Assembly: GCF_028473745.1 (NCBI RefSeq)
Contig: NZ_CP101137.1
Span: 5,332,001-5,396,000, forward strand
Direction: 5' to 3'
Source: Streptomyces sp. M92
GTDB lineage: Bacteria; Actinomycetota; Actinomycetes; Streptomycetales; Streptomycetaceae
DNA: 64,000 bases
Under the pieces are notes generated by a model that saw nothing but the letters and a program-made list of their open reading frames with translations, was not told the DNA's origin and made no database searches. A program made the translations under genes and the position numbers. Of this stretch, positions 38,685 to 47,600 are shown piece by piece. Every line of letters starts with the position of its first letter. Positions within the stretch are counted from its first letter, which is position 1.

Positions 38685-40669
38685 CCGTGACCGAGAAAAC
38701 ACCGGCGCCCGGCAAGACCGAGCCCGCACCGCCGAGGAAGCAGAACCGCCACGGCCTCGTGCCCCGCCTGCTGCGGCAGCCGGGAACCGTCGCCGGCGTG
38801 GGCGTACTGCTGCTGGTGGTCCTGATCGCCGCTGCCGCCCCGCTTCTCGCCCCGCACGACCCGGTCGCGCACAACTACGACGCCGTCCTCCAGGGCCCCG
38901 GCGCCGGACACTGGCTCGGCACCGACGACCTGGGCCGTGACACCCTCAGCCGGCTGCTGTACGGCGCCCGCGTCGCCCTGCTGGTCTCCGTCGGCGCCGT
39001 CGGCATCGCCATGCTCATCGGCGTGCCCATCGGACTGCTGCTCGGCTACCGCGGCGGGTGGACCGACCGGCTCGGCTCCCGGCTCCTCGACGTGTCGGAC
39101 GCGCTGCCGGGCATCATGGTCGGCTTCGCCGTGATCGCGATCCTGGGCCGCGGCCTGTTCTCCCTGATGCTGGCGGTCGGCCTCATCTTCTGCATGAGCT
39201 TCGCCCGGCTCACCCGTGCCGTGACCCTTGCCGAACGCGAACGCCAGTACGTGGAGTCCGCGCAGGTGGCCGGGTTGCGCACACCGGAGATCCTCTTCCG
39301 GCACGTGCTGCCCAACCTCACCGGGCCGCTCGCCGTGCAGGCCGCCGGGTTCCTCGGCCACGCCGTCGTCATCGAGTCCGTCCTCAGCTTCCTGGGCCTC
39401 GGCCTGGAGTCCGACACCTCCTCCTGGGGGGCGATGCTCTCCCTCGCCGCGGAGCACCAGGCCGAGCAGACCTTCCTGCCGTTCCCGCCCGGCATCGCCA
39501 TCGTGATCACTGTGCTCGCGTTCAACGTGATCAGCGACGGCATCAACGACGCCCTCATGGGCGGCGGCCGAACCTCCGTCAGCCGCCGGTTCCGCGGCAC
39601 CCTCAAGGCCGCGGCGGCCGCGTCCGCCGCCGGCGCCACGGCGCGGCAGGACAGGACCAAGAATGACGTCGGGGACGGCGACAGCTTCGACGACTCCGAC
39701 GCCGTGCTTGCCGTGCGGCACGTCACGGTCGCCCTCGACGGTTCCGACGGACCCGTCCCGTTGGTGAAGGACGCCAGTCTCACCCTGCGCGACGGAGAGG
39801 TCCTCGGCCTGCTGGGCGAGTCCGGCTCGGGCAAGTCGATCCTGTCCCGCTCCGTCCTCGGTCTGCTGCCCCGCGGCATCCATGTGACCGCGGGGTCGGT
39901 GCGGCTGGGCGGCGAGGACATGGCGGGCCTCGGGGAGAAGGAGATGCGGCGCCACCGCGGTTCCGGCATCTCCGTGGTGCTCCAGGACCCGATGACCGCG
40001 CTCTCCCCGGTGCACACCGTGGGCAGGCAGCTCTGCGAGCCGCTGCGGCTGCACTTCGGCATGTCGAAGGAGCAGGCCAGGGCCCGTGCCGTCGAACTGC
40101 TCACCCGGGTCGGGGTGCGTGACGCCGAAGGACGGCTCAACGACTACCCGCACCAGTTCTCCGGAGGCATGGCCCAGCGCGTGGCCATCGCCATGGCGCT
40201 GGCGGCCGGGCCCAAGGTGCTCATCGCCGACGAGGCGACCAGCGCGCTCGACGTGACGACCCAGAGTCAGGTCCTCGACCTGCTGCTGGAACTCCGCGAC
40301 GAGTTCAACATGTCCATCATCATGATCACCCATGACCTGGGTGTGGTGGCCGAGACCTGTGACCGGGTCGCCGTCATGTACGCCGGCCAGATCGTGGAGG
40401 TCGGCGAGGTGTCCGGCGTGCTCCACCGGCCCCGCCACCCGTACACCGCCGCCCTGATGGCGTCCAGCCCCTCGGGAGAGGTCACCGGAGGACGCCTGGC
40501 CACCATTCCCGGCCAGGTGCCGCCGGCCGGCTCCTGGCCCGTCGGCTGCCACTTCGCCGACCGCTGCTCCTTCGCCGAGGACGGCTGCCGTGAGCACCCC
40601 GTGCACCTCGCGGAGAACGTCCGCTGCATCCGTGCCGACGACCTCGTCCTGGAGGTGACCAAGCCGTGA
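38681..40669 (+). CDS. Fused ABC permease-ATPase (DppC-DppD)
   Basis: A 662-residue two-domain protein. Residues about 1-310 are a DppC-type permease (GTDDLGRDTLSRLLYGARVALL, coupling loop about AERERQYVESAQVAGLRTPEILFRHVLPN). A linker of about 40 residues rich in Ala and Asp follows. Residues about 345-660 are a DppD-type ATPase with Walker A GESGSGKS (about 379), signature FSGGMAQR (about 493), Walker B VLIADEATSALD, and a C-terminal HPYTAALMASSP / CHFADRCSFAEDGCREHP cysteine region. It is one continuous frame with no internal ribosome site noticed. Coupled to neighbours by 4-base overlaps on both sides. Confidence 0.92.
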   Translation: MTVTEKTPAPGKTEPAPPRKQNRHGLVPRLLRQPGTVAGVGVLLLVVLIAAAAPLLAPHDPVAHNYDAVLQGPGAGHWLGTDDLGRDTLSRLLYGARVALLVSVGAVGIAMLIGVPIGLLLGYRGGWTDRLGSRLLDVSDALPGIMVGFAVIAILGRGLFSLMLAVGLIFCMSFARLTRAVTLAERERQYVESAQVAGLRTPEILFRHVLPNLTGPLAVQAAGFLGHAVVIESVLSFLGLGLESDTSSWGAMLSLAAEHQAEQTFLPFPPGIAIVITVLAFNVISDGINDALMGGGRTSVSRRFRGTLKAAAAASAAGATARQDRTKNDVGDGDSFDDSDAVLAVRHVTVALDGSDGPVPLVKDASLTLRDGEVLGLLGESGSGKSILSRSVLGLLPRGIHVTAGSVRLGGEDMAGLGEKEMRRHRGSGISVVLQDPMTALSPVHTVGRQLCEPLRLHFGMSKEQARARAVELLTRVGVRDAEGRLNDYPHQFSGGMAQRVAIAMALAAGPKVLIADEATSALDVTTQSQVLDLLLELRDEFNMSIIMITHDLGVVAETCDRVAVMYAGQIVEVGEVSGVLHRPRHPYTAALMASSPSGEVTGGRLATIPGQVPPAGSWPVGCHFADRCSFAEDGCREHPVHLAENVRCIRADDLVLEVTKP

Positions 40670-41559
40670 AGACCGCACCCCTCACCGAGTCCGCCGCCCC
40701 GGGGCCGGACGACGCCCCCCTGCTGGAAGTCCGCGACCTCAGCGTCAGCTACCGCACCGGACGGGCCGCCTCCTGGCGGCACACCGACACCCCCGTCGTC
40801 GACCGCGTCAGCTTCGACATCCGGCCCGGGGAGACCCTGGGCCTGGTCGGCGAGTCCGGCTCCGGCAAGTCGACCATCGGCCGCACCATCCTGCGCCTCA
40901 TCGACCCGGTGTCCGGCACGATCACGTTCGACGGACGCGAGGTCACCGCCTTCGGCCGGTCCACCCCGCTGTCCTACCGACGGGACGTGCAGGCCGTCTT
41001 CCAGGACCCGGCTTCCTCGCTCAACCCCCGGCACATCGTGCGCGACGCCGTCACCGGGCCCCTGCGCCGCCACGGCAGGGGCTCGCGCAAGGAACGGGAG
41101 GAGGCCGCCGCCGAGGCGTTCCACATGGTCGGCCTGAACCCGGCCCTGCTCACCCGCTACCCCATGGAACTGTCCGGTGGCCAGCGGCAGCGGGTGGCCA
41201 TCGCCCGCGCCATCGCGCTGAAGCCCCGGCTGGTCATCTGCGACGAGGCGGTCAGCGCGCTGGACGTCTCCACCCAGAGCCAGATCGTCAACCTGCTCGC
41301 CGACCTCCAGGAGTCCACCGGGGTCAGCTTTCTGTTCATCACGCACGACCTGCGCCTGGTGCGCCACATCTCGCAGCGCCTAGCCGTCCTGCAGCACGGC
41401 CGACTGGTGGAGTTCGAGGAGACCGAGCAGTTGTTCCGCACGACCAAGCAGCCCTACACCCGCAGGCTGCTGGCGGCCATCCCGGCCACCGACCCAGAGG
41501 GCCGCGAACACCGCAGGGCCCGCCGCGCCGCCCACCGCAAGTCTCCGGATACCACATGA
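40666..41559 (+). CDS. dppF: ABC transporter ATPase, DppF type
   Basis: A 297-residue ATPase. Walker A GESGSGKST, Q-loop VFQDPASSLNPRH, signature LSGGQRQRVAIARA, Walker B LVICDEAVSALD and switch His in FITHDLRLV are all intact. It pairs with the ATPase half of the preceding fusion protein to make the heterodimeric motor. GTG start overlapping the upstream stop. Last gene of the transporter operon. Confidence 0.92.
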   Translation: MKTAPLTESAAPGPDDAPLLEVRDLSVSYRTGRAASWRHTDTPVVDRVSFDIRPGETLGLVGESGSGKSTIGRTILRLIDPVSGTITFDGREVTAFGRSTPLSYRRDVQAVFQDPASSLNPRHIVRDAVTGPLRRHGRGSRKEREEAAAEAFHMVGLNPALLTRYPMELSGGQRQRVAIARAIALKPRLVICDEAVSALDVSTQSQIVNLLADLQESTGVSFLFITHDLRLVRHISQRLAVLQHGRLVEFEETEQLFRTTKQPYTRRLLAAIPATDPEGREHRRARRAAHRKSPDTT

Positions 41560-41591
41560 AACTGTGAGGTCAGAACCCCTTTACTCAGCGG

Positions 41592-41601
41592 AGAGATCTC
41601 T
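41592..41601. promoter_or_regulatory. Palindrome upstream of the LysR gene
   Basis: AGAGATCTCT is a perfect 10-base palindrome 123 bases before the LysR GTG. A further small dyad, GAGAGG / CCTCTC, lies at 41622-41639. Either could be an autoregulatory site or part of the transporter terminator. Confidence 0.3.
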
Positions 41602-41724
41602 TAATCTGAAGTGCCCGCCATGAGAGGGAGCAGCCTCTCCGGCCCCCTCCGGGCGCGTCCTTCACCAGCACGTCGCGCAGCCGGCGGCAGCGTCGTCTGA
41701 CCGCCGTGGGCCCAGGAGGAAACC

Positions 41725-42636
41725 GTGGACCGCCTACTCCTCATGCACAGCTTCGTCACCGTCGCCCAGGTGGGCAGCTTCAGCGGTGCCGCGAAAAAGC
41801 TGGGCTCGTCCGGTTCCCTGGTGTCCCGGCACGTCGCCGAGCTGGAACGGCAGGTGGGTGTCCGCCTCGTCAACCGCACGGCCCGGTCGGTGAGCCTCAC
41901 CGAACCGGGCCAGCGGTACGCCGACTTCGCCACCCGCATCCTGGACGAGATCGAGGCCGAGGACGCCTCCATCTCCCAGCTGCACGACCGCGCCGAGGGC
42001 ACCCTCAGCATCATCTGCCCGAAGTGGATAGGCAGCCTCGACCTCGGCGAGGCGATCGCCGCGTTCTCGGCGGAGCACCCGAAAATCCAGGTCCGCTTCG
42101 AACTCGGTGGCATGTCCGACCGCACCTACGACTTCCTCGACAGCGGTTTCGACATCGCCTTCCATACCCGCGATCTCCGCGATTCCGGCGTCCGGCTGAA
42201 GAAGATCGCCTCGCTGCCGTTCGTGCTGTGCGCGTCCGAGGGGTACATCGCGCGGTGCGGCGGTCTCGACCACCCGAACGACATCGCCGCCCACGACTGC
42301 CTGGTCCACGTCAACGACCCCGTGTGGCGGATAGGCCACGGTCACGCCAGCACCCTGCACAAGATCCGCAACATCGCCTTCTCGTCGAACTCCTACATCG
42401 CCCTGCAGAAGGCCGCCGTGCACGGCCGCGGCATCGCCCTGCTGCCCCAGCGTCCGGTCTACGACGACCTCGTCTCCGGCGCCCTCCAGGTGCTGCTGCC
42501 CGAGCTGGCGGTGCCGGACCGCCCGCTGTACGCGATCTACGGTCCGGGACAGGACACCCCGCGCAAGGTCAGCGTGTTCCTGGACTTCCTCGCCGCATGG
42601 TTCTCCCAGAACCCCATTCCCGCCGTGCGCACCTGA
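41725..42636 (+). CDS. LysR-family transcriptional regulator
   Basis: A 303-residue LysR regulator. The N-terminal winged HTH (about residues 3-62) shows FVTVAQVGSFSGAAKKLGSSGSLVSRHVAELERQVGVRLVNRTARSVSLTEPG. The effector domain begins near ILDEIEAEDASISQL, and GTLSIICPKWIG starts the periplasmic-binding-like fold. GTG start with AGGAGG 5-6 bases upstream. It is transcribed in the same direction as the catabolic operon that begins 110 bases later, so it is the likely activator of that operon. Effector unknown. Confidence 0.9.
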   Translation: MDRLLLMHSFVTVAQVGSFSGAAKKLGSSGSLVSRHVAELERQVGVRLVNRTARSVSLTEPGQRYADFATRILDEIEAEDASISQLHDRAEGTLSIICPKWIGSLDLGEAIAAFSAEHPKIQVRFELGGMSDRTYDFLDSGFDIAFHTRDLRDSGVRLKKIASLPFVLCASEGYIARCGGLDHPNDIAAHDCLVHVNDPVWRIGHGHASTLHKIRNIAFSSNSYIALQKAAVHGRGIALLPQRPVYDDLVSGALQVLLPELAVPDRPLYAIYGPGQDTPRKVSVFLDFLAAWFSQNPIPAVRT

Positions 42637-42746
42637 ACGCGGCCCGGCCGCGCAAGAAACGATTGCGAACCCGGGAGACCTCGGGCCATTGAGGCCCCCG
42701 CGCCCGCAAACCTACGCTCACCAGGCGAGACGGAAACGAGGAATTC

Positions 42747-43664
42747 ATGGGAATCCAGAGAATCGAATCGGTCACCTACAGCATCGACGACCTCGGCGAA
42801 TGCATCCGGTTCTTCGAAGACTTCGGCCTCTTCCTGCTGGAGCGGACCGACGAGCACGCGGTGTTCGAGACGCTCACCGGACAGACTCTCCATCTCGACA
42901 CCGGCCCCGGCCCGCTGCTGCCGGCCCCCGTGGAGAACGGGCCCACGCTGCGGGAGGTCGTCTGGGGCGTCGACACCCGCGAGGAACTGGACCGCCTGCT
43001 GGCCGCCGTCGGCCGCGACCACACGGTCCGCGAGAGCGCCGACGGCGTCCACCACACCGTCGACCGCAGCGGCTTCGGCGTGGGCCTCACCCTCGCCCGG
43101 CCCAAGAAGGCGGCCGCCGCCCCCCGCCCCGCCAACACGCTGGGCCACGTGGGCCGCTGGAACCAGGCACTGGAACCGATCACCCGCGCCCACCCGCTGC
43201 GCATGTGCCACGTGGCGCTCAACATCGCCAAGGAGGGCAAGGACGAGGCCGTCGCCTTCTACACCGACCTTCTCGGCTTCCGCCCCACCGACGTCGTCGA
43301 GCCCATGGGCGTCTTCATGCAGGCCCCCGGAGACGACGACCAGCACACCATGCTGCTGTGCCACCGCCCCGACCGGACCGGCATCAACCACATCGCGTAC
43401 GAGGTCCCCGGCTTCGACGACGTGATCGAGGGCGGCAACTTCATGATCGAGCGGGGCTGGCGGGAGGCCCGCAAGCTGGGCCGGCACACCATCGGCTCCA
43501 ACGTCTTCCGCTTCCTGCACGCCCCCTGCGGCGGCCGCGTCGAGTACGCCACAGACATGGACCGGGTCGACGACACCTACGAGACCCGCGTGCACGAAAC
43601 CACCCCACCGCACCACATTTGGGCACTGCGCACCAATCGCGACCAGGACGCCCCCGCCTCCTGA
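42747..43664 (+). CDS. Two-module VOC dioxygenase-like protein
   Basis: A 305-residue glyoxalase/extradiol-dioxygenase-fold protein. The C-terminal module keeps a probable metal triad: His155 (MCHVAL), His215 (NHIAYEV) and Glu266 (GRVEYATD). This spacing is that of type I extradiol dioxygenases, and the N-terminal module is degenerate as usual. It is first gene of the LysR-linked operon and may open a catechol ring, with the aldehyde dehydrogenase, FAH-family and hydrolase genes next acting on the product. The sequence is not close to the dioxygenase at 31761. Substrate unknown; a hydroxylated aromatic is the best guess. Confidence 0.75.
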   Translation: MGIQRIESVTYSIDDLGECIRFFEDFGLFLLERTDEHAVFETLTGQTLHLDTGPGPLLPAPVENGPTLREVVWGVDTREELDRLLAAVGRDHTVRESADGVHHTVDRSGFGVGLTLARPKKAAAAPRPANTLGHVGRWNQALEPITRAHPLRMCHVALNIAKEGKDEAVAFYTDLLGFRPTDVVEPMGVFMQAPGDDDQHTMLLCHRPDRTGINHIAYEVPGFDDVIEGGNFMIERGWREARKLGRHTIGSNVFRFLHAPCGGRVEYATDMDRVDDTYETRVHETTPPHHIWALRTNRDQDAPAS

Positions 43665-43716
43665 GCCCGGACAGCCCCGAACCACCACCCCCGCCAGCCT
43701 GAGAGGGCACCCACCC

Positions 43717-45165
43717 ATGACCACCGATCACGGCTACCCCGCCGTCCGCATGCACATCGCGGGCGAGTGGTGCCAGGGCGGCACCGGACGTACCGCCCCC
43801 ATCGTGAACCCGGCCACCGAGGAGGTGATCGGAGAGGTACCGCTGGCCACCCCCGCCGACCTCGACCGCGCGCTCGACGCCGCCACCGAGGGCTTCCGGG
43901 TCTGGCGGGACACCCCCGTCGCCGAGCGCACCCGCATCCTGCACGCCGCCGCAGACCTCATCGCCGAGCGCGCCGCCGACATCGGCCGCGTCATGACCCG
44001 GGAACAGGGCAAGCCGCTCAGGGAGTCGACCGGCGAGGCCCGCCGCACCGCCGAGACCCTGCGCTGGCACGCGGACGACGCCCGCCGCGCCTACGGCCGG
44101 ATCATCCCCTCCGCCCCCGGCACCGTCCTGACCGTGCGGCGCGAGCCGATCGGACCCGTCGCCGCCTTCGTGCCGTGGAACTTCCCGGTGGGCGGCCCCA
44201 ACCGGAAGATCTCCTCCGCGCTCTCGGCCGGCTGCTCCCTGGTCATCAAGGCCTCCGAGGAGACCCCGGCCACCGCGATGGAACTGGTCCGCTGCTACGC
44301 CGACGCGGGTCTGCCGGCCGGAGTGCTCAACCTCGTCTTCGGCGAGCCCGCGGAGGTCTCCGACCACCTGATCGCCTCCCCGGCCACCCGGCTGATCGCC
44401 TTCACCGGCTCCGTCCCGGTCGGTAAGCTGCTTGCCGGCAAGGCCGGCGAGGTCATGAAGCCGTCACTGATGGAGCTGGGCGGCCACGCCCCGGTGATCG
44501 TCTGCGCGGACGCCGACCCCGTCAAGGCCGCCCGCAGGGCAGCCCAGGCCAAGTGGGCCAACGCCGGACAGGTGTGCACCTCACCCAGCCGCTTCCTCGT
44601 CCACGAGTCGATCGTGGAGGAGTTCACCGCCGAGTTCGTGGAGGCCGCCGAGGCCGTGGCGGTCGGCGACGGACTGGAGGACGGCACCACCATGGGCCCC
44701 CTCGCCAACGAGCGCCGGCTGAAGGCCATGGAGCGCCTGACCGCCGACGCCGTCGCCCGCGGTGCCAAGGTGCTCACCGGCGGCGAGCGCCTGGACCGCC
44801 CCGGCTACTACTTCGCGCCGACCGTCCTCACCGATGTGCCCGAGGACGCGGAGCTGATGAGCGAAGAACCGTTCGGTCCGCTGGCGCCCATCGTTCCCTT
44901 CAGCGACCTCGACGAGGCGCTCGCGACCGCCAACGCGCTCCCCTACGGACTGGCCGCCTACGGCTTCACCGACTCCGCCGCGACCGCCGAGAAGCTGTCC
45001 GAGGAACTCGAGGCCGGCATCCTCTCCCTGAACCACTGCGGCGGCTCCGTCCACGAGGCCCCCTCCGGCGGCGTCAAGGACAGCGGCTACGGACGCGAAG
45101 GCGGACCGGAGGCCCTGGACGCCTACCTGGTCACCAAGCGCGTCTCCCACCTGCTGGCGCCATGA
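43717..45165 (+). CDS. NAD(P)-dependent aldehyde dehydrogenase (semialdehyde type)
   Basis: A 482-residue ALDH. Visible: cofactor strand VAAFVPWNFPVGGPNRKISSAL, GSVPVGK, the general base in MELGGHAP, the catalytic Cys287 in NAGQVCTSPSR, and the EEPFGPLAPI region. It is closest in feel to succinate-semialdehyde or hydroxymuconic-semialdehyde dehydrogenases, which fits oxidation of a ring-cleavage semialdehyde. The ATG at 43717 follows GAGAGGGCACCC. The stop overlaps the FAH-family start. Confidence 0.85.
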   Translation: MTTDHGYPAVRMHIAGEWCQGGTGRTAPIVNPATEEVIGEVPLATPADLDRALDAATEGFRVWRDTPVAERTRILHAAADLIAERAADIGRVMTREQGKPLRESTGEARRTAETLRWHADDARRAYGRIIPSAPGTVLTVRREPIGPVAAFVPWNFPVGGPNRKISSALSAGCSLVIKASEETPATAMELVRCYADAGLPAGVLNLVFGEPAEVSDHLIASPATRLIAFTGSVPVGKLLAGKAGEVMKPSLMELGGHAPVIVCADADPVKAARRAAQAKWANAGQVCTSPSRFLVHESIVEEFTAEFVEAAEAVAVGDGLEDGTTMGPLANERRLKAMERLTADAVARGAKVLTGGERLDRPGYYFAPTVLTDVPEDAELMSEEPFGPLAPIVPFSDLDEALATANALPYGLAAYGFTDSAATAEKLSEELEAGILSLNHCGGSVHEAPSGGVKDSGYGREGGPEALDAYLVTKRVSHLLAP

Positions 45166-45935
45166 GGTACGCACGCGTCTCCGTCGGCGGACGGGCGGTG
45201 TGGGGCCGCGTCGGGCAGCACGACGTCGAACTGCTCTCCGGCTCCCCTCTCGACGAGACCGACGTCCACGTCATCGGCACGGTCCCGCGCGCCCGCGCGC
45301 AGTGGCTGCCGCCGGTAGTCCCGTCCGTCTTCTACGCCGTCGGCATGAACTACCCCCGGCACATCGAGCACGCGGGAGTGGCGACCCCCGAGCGCCCCGA
45401 GGTCGGCTACCGGGCCAACAACGCCCTCACCGGCCACCTCTCGCCGATCGTTAAGCCCGCCGAGGTGACGGGCCGCTTCGAGGCCGAGCCCGAACTCGTC
45501 GCCGTCATCGGCCGCACCCTGCGCCGCGCCACCCACGACGAGGCCCGCAAGTCGGTCTTCGGCTGGACCATCGGCAACGACGTCAGCGCGCGCACCTGGC
45601 AGCACCAGGACCGCACCTTCTGGCGCAGCAAGAACAGCGACACCTTCAAGCCGATGGGCCCCTGGATCGAGACCGACGTCGACGCCCTCGCGCAGACCAC
45701 CATCCTTCGCGTCAACGGCGAGACGCGCGCCGAGTTCCCGACCGGCGACATGGTCTTCGACCCCTACGACCACATCGTCGAGATCACCAAGCACATCACC
45801 ATGCACCCCGGTGACGTGCTGTGGATGGGCGCCGAGTCCGTCTGCCAGATCGAGCCCGGCGACACCGTGGACGTCGAGATCGGCGGCATCGGCGTGCTGT
45901 CCAACCCCGTACTCCTCGAAGGGAACCAGTCATGA
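45162..45935 (+). CDS. Fumarylacetoacetate hydrolase (FAH)-family enzyme
   Basis: A 257-residue metal-dependent C-C hydrolase, hydratase or decarboxylase. The family fold is visible from YAVGMNYPRHIEH. Metal ligands lie in FEAEPELVAVIG (acidic pair) and in FGWTIGNDVSART (Asp). The tail is WMGAESVCQIEPGDTVDVEIGGIG. Members include HpcE-type decarboxylases, 2-oxopent-4-enoate hydratases and acylpyruvases; which one cannot be read from sequence. It is coupled by 4-base overlaps to the ALDH and to the next VOC gene, so it probably acts on the ALDH product. Confidence 0.8.
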   Translation: MRYARVSVGGRAVWGRVGQHDVELLSGSPLDETDVHVIGTVPRARAQWLPPVVPSVFYAVGMNYPRHIEHAGVATPERPEVGYRANNALTGHLSPIVKPAEVTGRFEAEPELVAVIGRTLRRATHDEARKSVFGWTIGNDVSARTWQHQDRTFWRSKNSDTFKPMGPWIETDVDALAQTTILRVNGETRAEFPTGDMVFDPYDHIVEITKHITMHPGDVLWMGAESVCQIEPGDTVDVEIGGIGVLSNPVLLEGNQS

Positions 45936-46303
45936 GCGCAGAACCCCGCTACATCCACCACGTCAACTTCCCCACCACCGACCCGGACCGCACCGCCGAG
46001 TGGTACTCCAGGGTCTTCGGCATGAAGCGGATCCAGCCCAAGTCCAACACCCGCGTGGTGCTGATGACCCGCGGCAACTTCGACCTGCACTTCACCCCGG
46101 TCGAGGAGATGGAGCGCATGGCGCCCTACCACTTCGCCGTCGAGGTCGACGACTGGGACGACTTCCTCGCCCACCTCAAGGAGCTGGGAATCCGGCACAC
46201 CCGCCCCATCCAGCGCCCCGAGAACCAGTCCAAGTTCTGCTACATCCACGACCCGGACCACACCATGATCGAGCTGGTCTACCACGCCAAGCGCCCCAAC
46301 TAA
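45932..46303 (+). CDS. Small single-module VOC protein
   Basis: A 123-residue glyoxalase/dioxygenase-superfamily protein. It retains likely metal ligands: His10 in IHHVNFPTTD, the His in PYHFAVEVDD, and the Glu in HTMIELVYH. Single-module VOC proteins work as dimers and include isomerases, lyases, epimerases and ring-cleavage enzymes. It is translationally coupled to the FAH-family gene, so an isomerase or lyase step in the same pathway is plausible. No substrate can be assigned. Confidence 0.7.
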   Translation: MSAEPRYIHHVNFPTTDPDRTAEWYSRVFGMKRIQPKSNTRVVLMTRGNFDLHFTPVEEMERMAPYHFAVEVDDWDDFLAHLKELGIRHTRPIQRPENQSKFCYIHDPDHTMIELVYHAKRPN

Positions 46304-46329
46304 GCGTTTCTGCTGAGGAGTTACACCCC

Positions 46330-47115
46330 ATGCCCTACGCCGACTCCGACGGCACCTCCATCTACTACGAGCGCCACGGCAGCGGCCCGGCGATCGTGTT
46401 CGTGCACGGCAGCGGCGGCCACCACGCGGCCTGGTGGCAGCAGGTCGCCGCGCTGCGCGACGAGTTCACCGTCGTCACCGTCGACCTGCGCGGCTTCGGC
46501 AAGTCCGACAGCTCCATGCCCGAGTTCGACGGCCAGGATTTCCCCGGTGACGTCGTCGCGGTCCTGGAGGCCGAGGACCTCACCGACGCCATGCTGGTCG
46601 GTCAGTCCATCGGCTCCGTCGCCGCCCTGCGCGCCGGCCTGCTGCGCCGCGGCCGGGTCTCCTCCGTCGTCCTCGGCCACTCGCTGGGCGGCATCAGTCA
46701 CCCCGAGCTGAAGGAGCTGGCCGCCGCCGACCGCGCCGAGGCCGTGAAGCTCCCGGTCATCGACCGGCTGCTGACCAAGGAGTTCCAGACCGGCCGCGCC
46801 GACCTGACCTTCCTGTTCCAGCAGATGGGCACGTTCAACGTCGCCAGGATGCAGGACCTGCGCAACCTCGACACCGACGGCCCCAGCCTGGAGGAGATCC
46901 GGGAGTCGGGCGTCAAGGTCGCCTTCCTCGCCGGCGAGAAGGACGCCGTCCTGAGCGTCAAGACCGTCACCCGCGCCCACGAACTGGTGGAGGGATCGCA
47001 CCTGGAGATCGTCCCCGGTGCTCCGCACTCCATGTACTGGGAGACGCCCGAGCCGTACAACGCGGCCGTCGCCCGCCTGCGCCGCACCCTGACCGCACCG
47101 AAGGAAGCCGCATGA
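46330..47115 (+). CDS. Alpha/beta hydrolase (meta-cleavage-product hydrolase-like)
   Basis: A 261-residue single-domain hydrolase. Oxyanion region VFVHGSGGHHAAWW, RGFGKSD, nucleophile elbow GQSIGS (Ser93) and catalytic His in VPGAPHSMYWE (about 236) are all present. The fold matches esterases, lactonases such as PcaD, and C-C hydrolases of meta-cleavage products. In an operon with VOC, ALDH and FAH genes a lactonase or C-C hydrolase is favoured. GAGGAG lies 10 bases before the ATG. The stop overlaps the next start. Confidence 0.8.
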   Translation: MPYADSDGTSIYYERHGSGPAIVFVHGSGGHHAAWWQQVAALRDEFTVVTVDLRGFGKSDSSMPEFDGQDFPGDVVAVLEAEDLTDAMLVGQSIGSVAALRAGLLRRGRVSSVVLGHSLGGISHPELKELAAADRAEAVKLPVIDRLLTKEFQTGRADLTFLFQQMGTFNVARMQDLRNLDTDGPSLEEIRESGVKVAFLAGEKDAVLSVKTVTRAHELVEGSHLEIVPGAPHSMYWETPEPYNAAVARLRRTLTAPKEAA

Positions 47116-47597
47116 GCAACATCAGCCTCGACGCCGCCGAGGAGATCATCGCCGCCGCCCAGAAGCGGGCCCAGCAGATCGGCAAGGCTGTGAGCGTCGC
47201 CGTCGTCGACGCCGGAGGCTTCGTCGTCGCCGTCCGCCGACCCGACGGCGCCCGCCCGCTCACTCCCGACATCGCACGTGCCAAGGCGTACACCGCGGCC
47301 GTCATGCAGCGTCCCGGCAAGATGCTGAAGAAGTGGCAGGAGAGCCAGCCCGTCTTCTTCTCCCAGCTCTCCCAGCTGCCCGGCGCATCGATGCCCATCC
47401 TCGCCACCGAGGGCAGCGTCACCATCAAGAAGGACGGCGAGATCATCGGCGGCCTCGGCATCGCCGGCGGCACCGCCGACGAGGACCAGGTCATCGCCGA
47501 CGAGGTCCTGCAAGCCCTCGGCTACGAGCTGGAGTTCGCCGCCTGGGGCGTCGCGGCCACGCCCGCTCCCTCCGCTTCCGACGCCGGGAAGGACTGA
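47112..47597 (+). CDS. HbpS/GlcG-family protein
   Basis: A 161-residue DUF336 protein. It shows LDAAEEIIAAAQKRAQQIGKAVSVAVVDAGGFVVAVRRPDGARP and the later ATEGSVTIKKDGEIIGGLGIAGGTADEDQVIADEVL, both classic for the family. Streptomyces HbpS binds haem and senses redox outside the cell, but this copy has no signal peptide and sits mid-operon. Many such copies occur in glycolate, diol and aromatic pathways, with no established reaction. Coupled to the hydrolase by ATGA, and 3 bases before the MetE-like gene. Confidence 0.8.
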   Translation: MSNISLDAAEEIIAAAQKRAQQIGKAVSVAVVDAGGFVVAVRRPDGARPLTPDIARAKAYTAAVMQRPGKMLKKWQESQPVFFSQLSQLPGASMPILATEGSVTIKKDGEIIGGLGIAGGTADEDQVIADEVLQALGYELEFAAWGVAATPAPSASDAGKD

Positions 47598-47600
47598 CCC

